Positions 25,095-33,427 of a stretch of DNA of 64,000 nt are shown in pieces. Under the pieces are notes generated by a model. The model saw only the letters and a list, made by a program, of their open reading frames with translations, was not told where the DNA came from and made no database searches. The stretch is from Rhizobium sp. 18055 (GTDB taxonomy: Bacteria > Pseudomonadota > Alphaproteobacteria > Rhizobiales > Rhizobiaceae): positions 186,001-250,000 of the forward strand of contig NZ_CACSKD010000004.1 in NCBI RefSeq assembly GCF_902706285.1, read 5' to 3'. Positions within the stretch are counted from its first letter, which is position 1; the number at the start of each line of letters is the position of its first letter. Position numbers and translations under genes: made by a program.

Positions 25095-25943
25095 TCACGA
25101 CTTGACCGCACCCGCGGTCAGGCCGGCGATGATGTGTTTTTGGGCAACGAAGAAGACGATCACGGTCGGCATGATGGTCAGCGTGATGAAGGCCAGCACC
25201 AGCTGCCAGGCGGTGCCGAATTCGCCGCGATAGACCATGATGCCGAGCGGCCATGGGTACATCTTCTCCGAGTTCAGCATGATCAGCGGCAGGATGTAGC
25301 TGTTCCAGCTGCCGACGAAGGAGATGATGCTCACGGTTGCGATGATCGGGCGCGAGAGCGGCAGGCAGATGTGCCAGAAGAAGCGCATGTAGCCGCAGCC
25401 ATCGACGACGGCGGCCTGGAACAGTTCTTCCGGCAGGTTCTTGAAATAGTTTCGGAATAGCAGGATGCTCATGCCGAGCCCGAAGGCCACTTGCGGCAGC
25501 ACCACCCCCCAATAGGTGTTGAGCAGCCCGAGATCGCGGATGCGGATGAACAGCGGCAGGATGGCGGTGGCAGCGGGAAACATCAGTCCGATCAGGAAAT
25601 AGTTCAGCAGGAAGGCAGACCCGAAGAAACGGACATGCGCGAAGGTGAAGGCCGCCATGGCAGAGACCGACACGGTCAGGAACACCGTCAGCGCGGCGAT
25701 GATCAGCGAGTTCACCATCTGCCGCCAGTAGCGGTCGCCGAACAGGATGTCGGTGTAGTTCTCGGCATGCCATTCGACCGGCAGGCCGAACGGATTGGTG
25801 CGGAGATCGCCAAGCTCCTTGAAGCCGCCAAGTGCCGTGGTGACGAGCGGGATCAGCACGATCGCGGAAATCACCACCAGCGACGTGTAGAGGTAAAGTT
25901 TCGTGCCGGCGTTCAGCCGCTCGGATGAAACGACATCAGTCAT
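25095..25943 (-). CDS. Sugar ABC transporter permease (MalG-type)
   Basis: A 282-residue inner-membrane protein with about six membrane segments and the EAA loop LPEELFQAAVVDGCGYMRFF WHICLPLSRP (EAA...G.........I.LP). It ends in MPTVIVFFVAQKHIIAGLTA, GAVKS, the conserved C-terminus of carbohydrate permeases (CUT1 family). It overlaps the upstream permease by 8 bp. No ATP-binding subunit follows; the next gene is convergent. Confidence 0.9.
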   Translation of the reverse strand: MTDVVSSERLNAGTKLYLYTSLVVISAIVLIPLVTTALGGFKELGDLRTNPFGLPVEWHAENYTDILFGDRYWRQMVNSLIIAALTVFLTVSVSAMAAFTFAHVRFFGSAFLLNYFLIGLMFPAATAILPLFIRIRDLGLLNTYWGVVLPQVAFGLGMSILLFRNYFKNLPEELFQAAVVDGCGYMRFFWHICLPLSRPIIATVSIISFVGSWNSYILPLIMLNSEKMYPWPLGIMVYRGEFGTAWQLVLAFITLTIMPTVIVFFVAQKHIIAGLTAGAVKS

Positions 25944-26877
25944 GGCGCATGAATATCCGTTTGTAGGTGAAGGCGAGGGTGACGCAGATCAGGAAGAGGA
26001 CGACGCCGACGGCGCTCCCGAGGCCAACCTGCATGCGGGCCACGCCGAAATTGAACAGGAAGGTGACCATCGTCTGCGTCGCGTTGAACGGCCCGCCGCC
26101 GGTCAGCGGCATGATCAGGTCGAACAGCTGCAGCGAGCCGACGACGGCGAAGAACACCGACAGGCGCACCGTCGAGCCCAACAGGGGAAGTGTGATGTAG
26201 CGAAACCGCTGCCAGCCGCTGGCGCCATCGATCTCGGCCGCCTCGAGCACGCTCTTGTCGAGCGATTGCAGGCCGGCGATGAACAGCATCATGTGGAACC
26301 CGAAATACTTCCAGACGATTACCGCCAGCACCGCGTACATGGCCAGATCCTTGTCGGCCAGCACATAGGGTGTCTCGACGCCGAGAAGATGGGCGATCGA
26401 TGCGAACAGGCCATAATCGCCGTCATAGACGAAGCGCCAGATCAGGCCGGCCGCGACATCGGCCAGCACATAGGGCAGGAAGAAGATCAGCCGGAACAGC
26501 ACGACGCCGGCAATGCGGTGCGCCAGCATCATCGCCAGCCAGATCGCCAGCGGAATCTGGATGATGATCGAGATCACCATGATCATCGCGTTGTTCTTCA
26601 GCGCCGTCAGGAAGGCGCCGTTCTTGAACAGCAGCTCGAAATTGCGCATCCCGACATATTGGGTCGGTATCCCGTAGCCGTCCCATTTGTAGAGGCTGTA
26701 CCATGCGGCTTCGCCCATCGGCAAAATGACGAAGATGGAAAACAACAGCAGCGCCGGCGGCAGGAACAGCAGAAGCACGGGCATGCGCCCAGAGACGGCA
26801 GGATGCTTGCGTCGGGCGGATTGTGTTGCGGGCACACGCACTGGCCGAAGGGCGGTGGCTGCGCTGACATTGGCCAT
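25936..26877 (-). CDS. Sugar ABC transporter permease (MalF-type)
   Basis: A 313-residue inner-membrane protein with about six membrane helices and the EAA loop LDKSVLEAAEIDGASGWQRF, RYITLPLLGST. GGGPFNATQTMVTFLFNFGV is typical of CUT1 MalF-like permeases. ATG 26877 lies after GAGG with 7 nt; longer in-frame extensions would run into the intercistronic hairpin. It pairs with the MalG-type permease downstream and the binding protein upstream. Confidence 0.9.
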   Translation of the reverse strand: MANVSAATALRPVRVPATQSARRKHPAVSGRMPVLLLFLPPALLLFSIFVILPMGEAAWYSLYKWDGYGIPTQYVGMRNFELLFKNGAFLTALKNNAMIMVISIIIQIPLAIWLAMMLAHRIAGVVLFRLIFFLPYVLADVAAGLIWRFVYDGDYGLFASIAHLLGVETPYVLADKDLAMYAVLAVIVWKYFGFHMMLFIAGLQSLDKSVLEAAEIDGASGWQRFRYITLPLLGSTVRLSVFFAVVGSLQLFDLIMPLTGGGPFNATQTMVTFLFNFGVARMQVGLGSAVGVVLFLICVTLAFTYKRIFMRHD

Positions 26878-26906
26878 GGATGACCTCACACTCGGAATAG
26901 GAAATG

Positions 26907-26933
26907 GCGGCGCGAGGTCTAGCCCCGCGCCGC
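26907..26933 (-). other. Intercistronic hairpin after the sugar-binding protein gene
   Basis: GCGGCGCG-N11-CGCGCCGC, a very stable 8-bp stem in the 67-bp gap between the binding-protein gene and the first permease. Such hairpins often keep binding-protein mRNA more abundant than permease mRNA. Confidence 0.5.
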
Positions 26934-26944
26934 GATGGTCCTGA

Positions 26945-28255
26945 TCAGAACTGATCCTGCTCGAAAGCATCCTGGATCTGCTGGGCGCCGTCTTCCGAGC
27001 TCATCTGCCCGGAAACGATCGCAACAGACACGTCGTTGACGACGCGGCCGACGGAAGGACCGAGATCCTGGTCGAAGAAGTTCTGGTGCCAGGTCGAATG
27101 TGCCAGCTGCTCGGCGGATTGGTGCAGCAGCGGGTTGGTGACGCCATCGTCAGCGCCCACCGCGACCGGAATGATCATGCCGGCCTTGGCCATGGTCCGC
27201 TCGTTCTCGGCATTGGTGAGATAGGCGAGGAAGTCGAGCGTCTCCGGCGGTGCCTTCTTGGTCACCGCCCAGCCGTTCAGGCCGCCGAGCGTGTCGGTGG
27301 CAGCACCGGCTCCGCCGGTCACGGCTGGAAATGCGAAGCGGCCGATATTATCGGACGCCAGGCCCTTCTTGTCGCCGGCATTGGTGGCCTGGTTGGCTTC
27401 GGTGTTTTCGAAGGCCAGGATCATCGCCGCCTTGCCGTCGCCGAAGACGCCGAGCGTCTGCGGCCAGGTGGCGCCGAGATAGCCGGGCTGGAACGGTTCG
27501 AGCTTGCCGAGGTCGGCCAGCTGTTCGCCGGCCTTGATGATCGCCGGATCCTTGAAGCCTTCGCCCTTGCCGTTCTTGGCAGCATCGAAGACAGCCTGGC
27601 CGCCGTCGCGCATGACGAGATAGCTCCAGTAGAAATGGATCGGCCATTTTTCCCCGCCACCGCCGGCAATCGGAACGATGCCGGCATCCTTGATCTTCTT
27701 CACGGCCGCCAGATAGTCGTCCCAGGTCTTGATGCCTGCTGCATCGACGCCGGCCTTTGCAAACAGCGCCTTGTTGTAGAAGAACGACACCGTGCCGACC
27801 TTGTAGGGGACCGCGCCAATCTTGCCGTCGTAGCTGAGGCCCTTCACGGAGGCTGGATTGTACGTCTTCAGCCACGCGCCGTCCTTGGCGTTCATAGCCT
27901 CGGTCAGGTCCATCAGGGCGCCGGTGGCCAGCTGCTGCTTCAGCACGCCGCCGCCCCAGCTGTAGAACAGGTCGGGCGCGTCACTGGATTGCAGCAATGT
28001 CGGCAGTTTTGCCTTGAAGGCTTCGTTCTCCAGGAACTGCATCTCGACCTTTACGCCGGGATGTTCAGCCTCGTAATTCTTGGCGATCTTCTGCCAGACG
28101 CCGAGGTAGGTGGGATCGATTTCGAGATGCATCCACTTGATGGTGGTCTCGGCCGCGGCACTGCCTGCGGCGATCAGAAATGCCAGTCCGCTGACGGCGG
28201 AGCGGGCGAAGGCACGGTTCAGCAGCAGGGCTTTCGCCCTTTTATGATCAAACAT
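26945..28255 (-). CDS. Sugar ABC transporter substrate-binding protein
   Basis: A 436-residue periplasmic protein (SBP_bac_1/CUT1). Signal peptide about 1-35 (AFARSAVSGLAFLIAAGSAA, then AETTIKW). The body shows EHPGVKVEMQFLENEAFKAK, LLQSSDAPDLFYSWGGGVLK and IGAVPYKVGTVSFFYNKALF. It captures a sugar or oligosaccharide for the two permeases. First gene of the operon, divergent from the ROK regulator; a conserved inverted element lies 46 bp upstream of the start. Confidence 0.92.
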   Translation of the reverse strand: MFDHKRAKALLLNRAFARSAVSGLAFLIAAGSAAAETTIKWMHLEIDPTYLGVWQKIAKNYEAEHPGVKVEMQFLENEAFKAKLPTLLQSSDAPDLFYSWGGGVLKQQLATGALMDLTEAMNAKDGAWLKTYNPASVKGLSYDGKIGAVPYKVGTVSFFYNKALFAKAGVDAAGIKTWDDYLAAVKKIKDAGIVPIAGGGGEKWPIHFYWSYLVMRDGGQAVFDAAKNGKGEGFKDPAIIKAGEQLADLGKLEPFQPGYLGATWPQTLGVFGDGKAAMILAFENTEANQATNAGDKKGLASDNIGRFAFPAVTGGAGAATDTLGGLNGWAVTKKAPPETLDFLAYLTNAENERTMAKAGMIIPVAVGADDGVTNPLLHQSAEQLAHSTWHQNFFDQDLGPSVGRVVNDVSVAIVSGQMSSEDGAQQIQDAFEQDQF

Positions 28256-28300
28256 GGGTTCTCCTCCTCAAGGGGAAATCGTCCTCTACAATTTGTCCCT

Positions 28301-28314
28301 TATGCGGATTAAAT
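28301..28314. promoter_or_regulatory. ROK operator-like element, ABC transporter side
   Basis: TATGCGGATTAAAT, matching the reverse complement of 28407-28420 at 13 of 14 positions, 46 bp upstream of the binding-protein start. Probable site of the divergent ROK regulator (inference). Confidence 0.5.
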
Positions 28315-28406
28315 CATCGGCAGGTTTGCCCGAATGTCAACTCCCCTCACTAATATTGCCTCGAATTTGATAGTTTCGCCTTGACAGAGGCCGGGGCGGT
28401 GACGCT

Positions 28407-28420
28407 ATTTAATTCGCATA
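28407..28420. promoter_or_regulatory. ROK operator-like element, regulator side
   Basis: ATTTAATTCGCATA, the inverted copy of 28301-28314, 55 bp before the ROK start. The form resembles AT-rich sites of NagC/Mlc-type ROK regulators. The two copies could support looping between the divergent promoters. Confidence 0.5.
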
Positions 28421-28475
28421 CCGTCCAAAATAGCCGTCTGTTTCGGCAGGCGCCAGAAGAGCCCCGCAAGATTTC

Positions 28476-29675
28476 ATGAAGACCGCAGATCCGGAATTGA
28501 TGCGCGCGATCAATCGCTTGAACGTGCTGGACACGGTTCGCCGCAATGGGCCGATCTCGCGTGTCGAGATCAGCGCGCGCACGCAGCTGTCGACGACCAC
28601 GGTATCGGCGATCACCGCGTCGCTGCTGGATGACGGGCTCATCCTGCCGCGGCACGAGGGCGATATCCGCAACGAGGCGGCCCGCGGCCGGCCGCGCGTC
28701 ATGCTGGAACTCAATCCGGATGCCGCCCGTGTCGTCGGCGCCAAGATCGCCGCCAACCGCATGGTCTTCGTGGTCACCGATTTTCGTGGCGACGTGCTGT
28801 CGAAGCTGGCGCTGCCGATCCGCATCGACCGCCAGCCGATCGCGGTCATTGCCGATCTGGTCGAGGATGGCGTGCGTCGCTGCGTCGTCGATGCCGGGCT
28901 GTCGCTCGAGGATGTCGATACCGTCTGCCTCAGCCTGCCCGGCGTGATCGAGCACCGCACCGGGCATATCCGCAGCAGCCCGATCTTCCGCGATATCAAC
29001 GTCGATTTTGCCGGCGAGATGACATCGAGGCTGGAAACGCCGACCATCGTCGAAAGCGATGCGCATGCGATCACGCTGGCTCACCACTGGTTCGGCAAGG
29101 CGCGCGATCTCGAAGACATGGTGCTGATTTCGCTGGAGCAGACGCTGGGTCTCGGCGTACTCCACGGCAACCAGCTTTTCCGCGGTGCCGGTGGGCTCAG
29201 CCACAATCTCGGCGACCTCGTGCTCGGCATGGGACCGCGCGGCATCGTGCGGCTGTCGAGCCAGGCGGGTGAAAGCGAAATCCTCGGCGAGCAGCCGGCC
29301 GGCGGCCGATTTGCCGAGGCGATCCGTCTTGGGCGCGGCATGACCCACGCCCAGGCGCTGATCAAGGCCGAGGACACCGCGCTGATCAGTGCTGCCATCC
29401 GCGCCGGCGAGGCGGTCGGCGTCGCGGTGGCCAACATCGTCACCATCTTTGCGCCGCCGCGCGTCATTCTCGTCGGTTCCAGCCTGGCTTTGGGGGAGCC
29501 GTTTCTGGAGAGCCTGCGCAATGCCTACGCGCTTGCCATTCCACCTTCACTGAAGGGCGTCGCAGAACTCGTCTTCGACGATTCCAGTGATGATTTCTGG
29601 GCGCAGGGAGCAGCAGCAGTCGCCCTTTACGAGCTCTACGAGTCGCCGTGGAACACCACCGGACCGGCGCTCTGA
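28476..29675 (+). CDS. ROK-family transcriptional regulator
   Basis: A 399-residue protein: winged helix at about 12-65 (LNVLDTVRRNGPISRVEISA, RTQLSTTTVSAITASLLDDG) and a ROK sugar-kinase-like domain (ARVVGAKIAANRMVFVVTDF, VCLSLPGVIEHRTG, HNLGDLVLGMGPRG). The zinc-binding Cys cluster typical of ROK kinases (CxCGxxGC) is not seen, fitting a non-catalytic sugar-sensing regulator. It is divergent from the transporter operon and precedes the dehydrogenase and thuA-like genes (33-bp gap), so it probably controls both units. Confidence 0.9.
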   Translation: MKTADPELMRAINRLNVLDTVRRNGPISRVEISARTQLSTTTVSAITASLLDDGLILPRHEGDIRNEAARGRPRVMLELNPDAARVVGAKIAANRMVFVVTDFRGDVLSKLALPIRIDRQPIAVIADLVEDGVRRCVVDAGLSLEDVDTVCLSLPGVIEHRTGHIRSSPIFRDINVDFAGEMTSRLETPTIVESDAHAITLAHHWFGKARDLEDMVLISLEQTLGLGVLHGNQLFRGAGGLSHNLGDLVLGMGPRGIVRLSSQAGESEILGEQPAGGRFAEAIRLGRGMTHAQALIKAEDTALISAAIRAGEAVGVAVANIVTIFAPPRVILVGSSLALGEPFLESLRNAYALAIPPSLKGVAELVFDDSSDDFWAQGAAAVALYELYESPWNTTGPAL

Positions 29676-29707
29676 ACGCTAGCAACAAAATCCATTGGGA
29701 GGAAATC

Positions 29708-30808
29708 ATGGAGAAAGTCGGTATCGGCATCATCGGATGCGGCAATATCTCTGGCGCCTATCTGAAGGCGATGGCCTCGTTTCCGATCCTCGACATCCGT
29801 GGCGTGGCCGATCTCAATCATGAGCTGGCGCAAGCCAAGGCGGCCGAGTTCAACGTGCAGGCCCGGAGCATCGACGAGCTGTTCGCCGATCCTGCGATCG
29901 AGATCATCGTCAACCTGACAATCCCGAAGGCGCATGTGGCCGTTGGCCTGCAGGCGCTTGCTGCCGGCAAGCACACCTATTCGGAAAAGCCGCTCGGCAT
30001 CAATTTTGCCGAGGGCAAGACGCTGGCCGACGCCGCCAAGGCGAAGGGGCTTCGGCTCGGCGCGGCACCCGACACCTTCCTCGGCGGCGGCCACCAGACG
30101 GCGCGCACACTGATCGACCAGGGCGTCATCGGCCAGCCTGTCGGTGGCACGGCCACCTTCATGTGCCCGGGTCACGAGCGCTGGCACCCGAACCCGGCCT
30201 TCTATTATGAGGTTGGCGGCGGCCCGATGCTGGATATGGGGCCCTACTACATCACCGATCTCGTCAATCTGTTCGGCCCGGTGGCGCAGGTCGCAGGCTT
30301 CGCGGTGACGCCGCGCAAGGAGCGCATCATCACCAGCGAGCCACGCAATGGCGAGCATATTCCGGTGCATGTGCCGACCCATGTGGCTGGCATGATGGCC
30401 TTTGCCAATGGTGCGGTGGTGCAGGTCAGCATGAGCTTCGACGTCGCCGGTCACAAGCATGTGCCGCTCGAGATCTATGGCACCGAAGGCACGTTGATCG
30501 TGCCCGATCCCAACCACTTCGGTGGAGAAGTCGAGCTTTTGAAAAAGGGCGGCGCTTTCGAAAATCAGCCGCTGACGGCGCCTTATGCCGACGGAAACTA
30601 CCGGTCGATCGGCGTTGCGGATCTCGCGTATGCGATCCGCTCGAACCGGCCGCACCGAGCCAATGGCAGTCTGGCGCTGCATGTGCTCGAAGTCATGGAG
30701 GCCTTCCACACGGCGTCCGAGACCGGCCGTTCTGTCGGCATCACCACACAGACGGAGCGGCCGGCGCCGATCACGGAATCCCTCGTCGACGGACGTTTGG
30801 GCAAGTAA
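29708..30808 (+). CDS. Gfo/Idh/MocA-family oxidoreductase (ThuB-like)
   Basis: A 366-residue NAD(P)-dependent sugar dehydrogenase. Rossmann motif GIGIIGCGNISGAYL at the N-terminus; EKPLGINFAEGK contains the family's EKP catalytic motif, and GGGPMLDMGPYYITDLVNLF is the second family signature. With a ThuA-like partner just downstream it resembles the ThuA/ThuB pair that handles 3-keto-disaccharides in rhizobia. The start ATG 29708 follows GGAGG; the earlier in-frame codons overlap the ROK gene end. Confidence 0.92.
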   Translation: MEKVGIGIIGCGNISGAYLKAMASFPILDIRGVADLNHELAQAKAAEFNVQARSIDELFADPAIEIIVNLTIPKAHVAVGLQALAAGKHTYSEKPLGINFAEGKTLADAAKAKGLRLGAAPDTFLGGGHQTARTLIDQGVIGQPVGGTATFMCPGHERWHPNPAFYYEVGGGPMLDMGPYYITDLVNLFGPVAQVAGFAVTPRKERIITSEPRNGEHIPVHVPTHVAGMMAFANGAVVQVSMSFDVAGHKHVPLEIYGTEGTLIVPDPNHFGGEVELLKKGGAFENQPLTAPYADGNYRSIGVADLAYAIRSNRPHRANGSLALHVLEVMEAFHTASETGRSVGITTQTERPAPITESLVDGRLGK

Positions 30809-30827
30809 TCATTGAGGAGGAAGTTTT

Positions 30828-31469
30828 ATGCGTGAAGCACTGATTGTCTGGGGCGGATGGAGTGGCCACGAGCCGCAGGAATGCGCCGCTATCGTCAAGG
30901 ACATTCTCGAGGAAGACGGCTTCAAGGTCTATGTCGAGAACACCACGGAGGCGTTCGCCGATCCGTCCGTGCATGATCTTTCGCTGGTCGTGCCGATCGT
31001 GACGATGTCGAAGATCGAGAAGGAAGAGATCAAGAACCTTGCCGCCGCGATCGAAGGCGGCGTCGGCCTTGCCGGCTATCATGGCGGCGCCGGTGACAGT
31101 TTCCGCGATTGCGTCGAATACCAGTTCATCGTCGGTGGCCAGTGGGTCGCTCACCCCGGAAACATCATCGACTATAAGGTCAATATCACCCGTCCCGATG
31201 ATCCCGTGATGGAAGGTATTGCCGACTTCCCCTACACGTCGGAGCAATATTACATGCATGTCGACCCCTCAAACGAGGTGCTGGCAACGACCACCTTCAC
31301 CGGCGATCATGCCTACTGGATCGATGGCGTGGTGATGCCGGTCGCCTGGAAGCGCAAATACGGCACGGGACGGGTTTTCTACTCGGCTCTGGGCCACCAG
31401 GCCAAGGAATTCTCGGTGCCGGAGATGCGCACGATCTTCCGCCGTGGTGCCAATTGGGCGGCGCGCTGA
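30828..31469 (+). CDS. ThuA-domain protein
   Basis: A 213-residue protein of the ThuA/glutamine-amidotransferase-like fold: ALIVWGGWSGHEPQECAAIV, DLSLVVPIVTMSKIEKEEIK, GGVGLAGYHGGAGDSF, EQYYMHVDPSNEVLATTTF and RVFYSALGHQAKEF. ThuA proteins act in trehalose and other disaccharide catabolism with a ThuB-type dehydrogenase. It lies 19 bp after the Gfo/Idh gene behind GAGGAGG and ends the operon. Confidence 0.9.
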   Translation: MREALIVWGGWSGHEPQECAAIVKDILEEDGFKVYVENTTEAFADPSVHDLSLVVPIVTMSKIEKEEIKNLAAAIEGGVGLAGYHGGAGDSFRDCVEYQFIVGGQWVAHPGNIIDYKVNITRPDDPVMEGIADFPYTSEQYYMHVDPSNEVLATTTFTGDHAYWIDGVVMPVAWKRKYGTGRVFYSALGHQAKEFSVPEMRTIFRRGANWAAR

Positions 31470-31556
31470 GATTGAGCGAAATAGATCTGCGCGCGGCTGG
31501 AACAACGCCCGCCGCGCGCTATTTCTTCATGTGTTCCAACGTGAAGGAGTTCCAGC

Positions 31557-31841
31557 ATGCGCAGGCTTCTCGCATTCACCTCAATCGTCATCATGGGCTT
31601 TGCCGGTAGCGCTTTCGCGCAGGCCAGCCTTGGCATGGATAGCAGCGGCCGTTTCGACGGATCTGCGCCGCTTGGAACCGGACCAAAGGACGAGCAGCCG
31701 AGCGGTCTCTCGGTGCCGATCGATTCATTCGAAACCGACAGCACGACCACATCTGCGCCGATCCAATGGACACGCTGCCCGGCGAAGAGCAGTTCTGCAA
31801 GACAGCGATCGACAAACCCGGCCTGTGTCGACGGACAGTGA
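31557..31841 (+). CDS. Small secreted protein, possibly frameshifted at its C-terminus
   Basis: A 94-residue product with a clear signal peptide (RRLLAFTSIVIMGFAGSAFA, cut before QASLG) and strong AAGGAG ribosome site. After about residue 62 the Ser/Thr/Arg-rich tail looks unnatural. Another + strand frame over 31745-31860 reads ICADPMDTLPGEEQFCKTAI DKPGLCRRT, which looks like protein with spaced Cys residues. A single-base indel near 31735-31755 may therefore have truncated the gene, or there is a sequencing error. Function unknown. Confidence 0.6.
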   Translation: MRRLLAFTSIVIMGFAGSAFAQASLGMDSSGRFDGSAPLGTGPKDEQPSGLSVPIDSFETDSTTTSAPIQWTRCPAKSSSARQRSTNPACVDGQ

Positions 31842-31936
31842 TTTCAGGCAACGCGATCATAACACGATCCGTGTTTGAGGTTCGCGGCGCTGATCTTTTG
31901 TGATAGTTGGGCCGCGCAACGCGAGGCCCGACCGAT

Positions 31937-32608
31937 ATGCTGCCATGGATCCAGCTCGATTCCGCTCCCATTCCCGGAGAAGCTGGAGAACTGCGCCTGA
32001 AACAGCGCGGCAGCGAGTTCTCGATCATGCTCGGCTCCAACGAGCTGATGAACAGCCGTTTGAGCGGCTCTGAAGAGGCGCTGGCAACGCTATCCCATGA
32101 GAGGCTGAAGGGCCGTCCGCGCCCCAGCATGCTGATTGGCGGTCTCGGCATGGGCTTCACGCTTCGCGCAGCCCTTGCCGTGCTGCCGCAGGATGCGACT
32201 GTTGTCGTCGCCGAACTGGTGCCGGCGGTCGTGACCTGGGCGAGGGGGCCGATGGCGGATGTGTTCAAGGGATGCCTGGATGATCCGCGCGTCAGTATTC
32301 ATCAGGGCGATGTCAGCGCGCTCATCCGCGCCAGCCGGGCAAAGTTCGACGCCATCCTGCTCGATGTCGACAATGGGCCTGATGGCCTCACCCGCCAATC
32401 CAACGATGCGCTTTATGATTTGCAGGGGCTGCGGGCTGCCCGCGAGGCCCTGCTGCCGCGCGGTGTGCTCGCAGTCTGGTCCTCTGGTCCGGACGCCAGC
32501 TTTACGCGCCGGGTGCGCGAGAGCGGCTTTTCGGTCGAGGCGGTGAACCTGCGTGCCAATGGTAAACGTGGCGGCGCGCGCCACGTCATATGGTTGGCGC
32601 AGACGTAA
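31937..32608 (+). CDS. Spermidine synthase-like methyltransferase-fold protein
   Basis: A 223-residue Rossmann-fold protein: PSMLIGGLGMGFTLRAALAV (SAM/dcSAM-binding glycine loop), ATVVVAELVPAVVTW, DDPRVSIHQGDVSALI, FDAILLDVDNGPDG and LRAAREALLPRGVLAVWSSG. The pattern is that of the short spermidine-synthase-like proteins common in Proteobacteria, whose aminopropyl-transfer activity is often unproven. The start ATG 31937 gives the usual N-terminus. It converges on the aldolase gene with a 2-bp gap. Confidence 0.82.
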   Translation: MLPWIQLDSAPIPGEAGELRLKQRGSEFSIMLGSNELMNSRLSGSEEALATLSHERLKGRPRPSMLIGGLGMGFTLRAALAVLPQDATVVVAELVPAVVTWARGPMADVFKGCLDDPRVSIHQGDVSALIRASRAKFDAILLDVDNGPDGLTRQSNDALYDLQGLRAAREALLPRGVLAVWSSGPDASFTRRVRESGFSVEAVNLRANGKRGGARHVIWLAQT

Positions 32609-32610
32609 CC

Positions 32611-33408
32611 TCAACCGGCCTGGACCTTGCGGGCGGCGGAGATGGCGCTTGCCGCACCCAGGCGCAGCTGCTGTGTGTCGGCGCCGGCAATCACGAAATC
32701 GAAGCCCATCTTCAGCAGTTCGCCGGCCCGCTCGCCATTGCTGCCGAAGACGCAGGCAAATTTGCCATGCGCGCGGCAGCGTGTGATCAACGCCTTGAGC
32801 ACGGCGTCCATTTCGGCGGTGTCGGGCGCCAGCTGTGCACCGTTGGACAGCGCGATGGAGAGATCGGACGGGCCTATGAAGATGCCGTCGATACCCTCAA
32901 CGCCGAGAATGTCGTCTGCGGCATCAAGCGCCGCCCGCGTTTCGATCATCGCGATCGCCACAGTTTCGGTGTTGGCGGTGGCGAGATAGGTGGCTGCCGG
33001 CAGGCCGGTATGGTTCATCGCCAGCGTCGGTCCCCAGCTTCGCTCGCCGAGCGGCGGATATTTCGTCGCCTTGGCGAAAGCACTGGCATCGGCAACCGAA
33101 TTGATCATCGGCGCTATGATCCCCGAGGCGCCGGCATCGAGCAGGCGCGAGGCGGACGAAAAATCGCCGACGGGAATGCGCACCACCACCGGCTTGCCAG
33201 CGAGCCGGCCCTGGCCGATGCCATTGGCGGCAGACGCGATGTCCCAGACACCGTGCTGCATATCCAGAACGACGGCGTCAAAGGCTTCCTGTGCCAGATG
33301 ATTGACGAATAGCGGATCGGGAATGCCGATCCATGCGGAAATCATGCCGCCGCTCTTGCCGCTTCTGATGCGCTTGGCAAAGCCATCGATACCCGTTGAA
33401 CCGCTCAT
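32611..33408 (-). CDS. HpcH/HpaI aldolase/citrate lyase family protein
   Basis: A 265-residue class II pyruvate-type aldolase: WIGIPDPLFVNHLAQEAFDA, VVLDMQHGVWD, VVVRIPVGD, AGASGIIAPMINSVADASAF, AMIETRAALD (metal-binding Glu) and DGIFIGPSDLSIAL (metal-binding Asp). It would cleave or form 2-keto-3-deoxy sugar acids or 4-hydroxy-2-ketoacids. ATG 33408 follows AGGAGA. It lies 19 bp after the isomerase-like gene, probably in one operon with it and perhaps the amidase. Confidence 0.88.
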   Translation of the reverse strand: MSGSTGIDGFAKRIRSGKSGGMISAWIGIPDPLFVNHLAQEAFDAVVLDMQHGVWDIASAANGIGQGRLAGKPVVVRIPVGDFSSASRLLDAGASGIIAPMINSVADASAFAKATKYPPLGERSWGPTLAMNHTGLPAATYLATANTETVAIAMIETRAALDAADDILGVEGIDGIFIGPSDLSIALSNGAQLAPDTAEMDAVLKALITRCRAHGKFACVFGSNGERAGELLKMGFDFVIAGADTQQLRLGAASAISAARKVQAG

Positions 33409-33427
33409 GCCAGTCTCTCCTTGCAAC

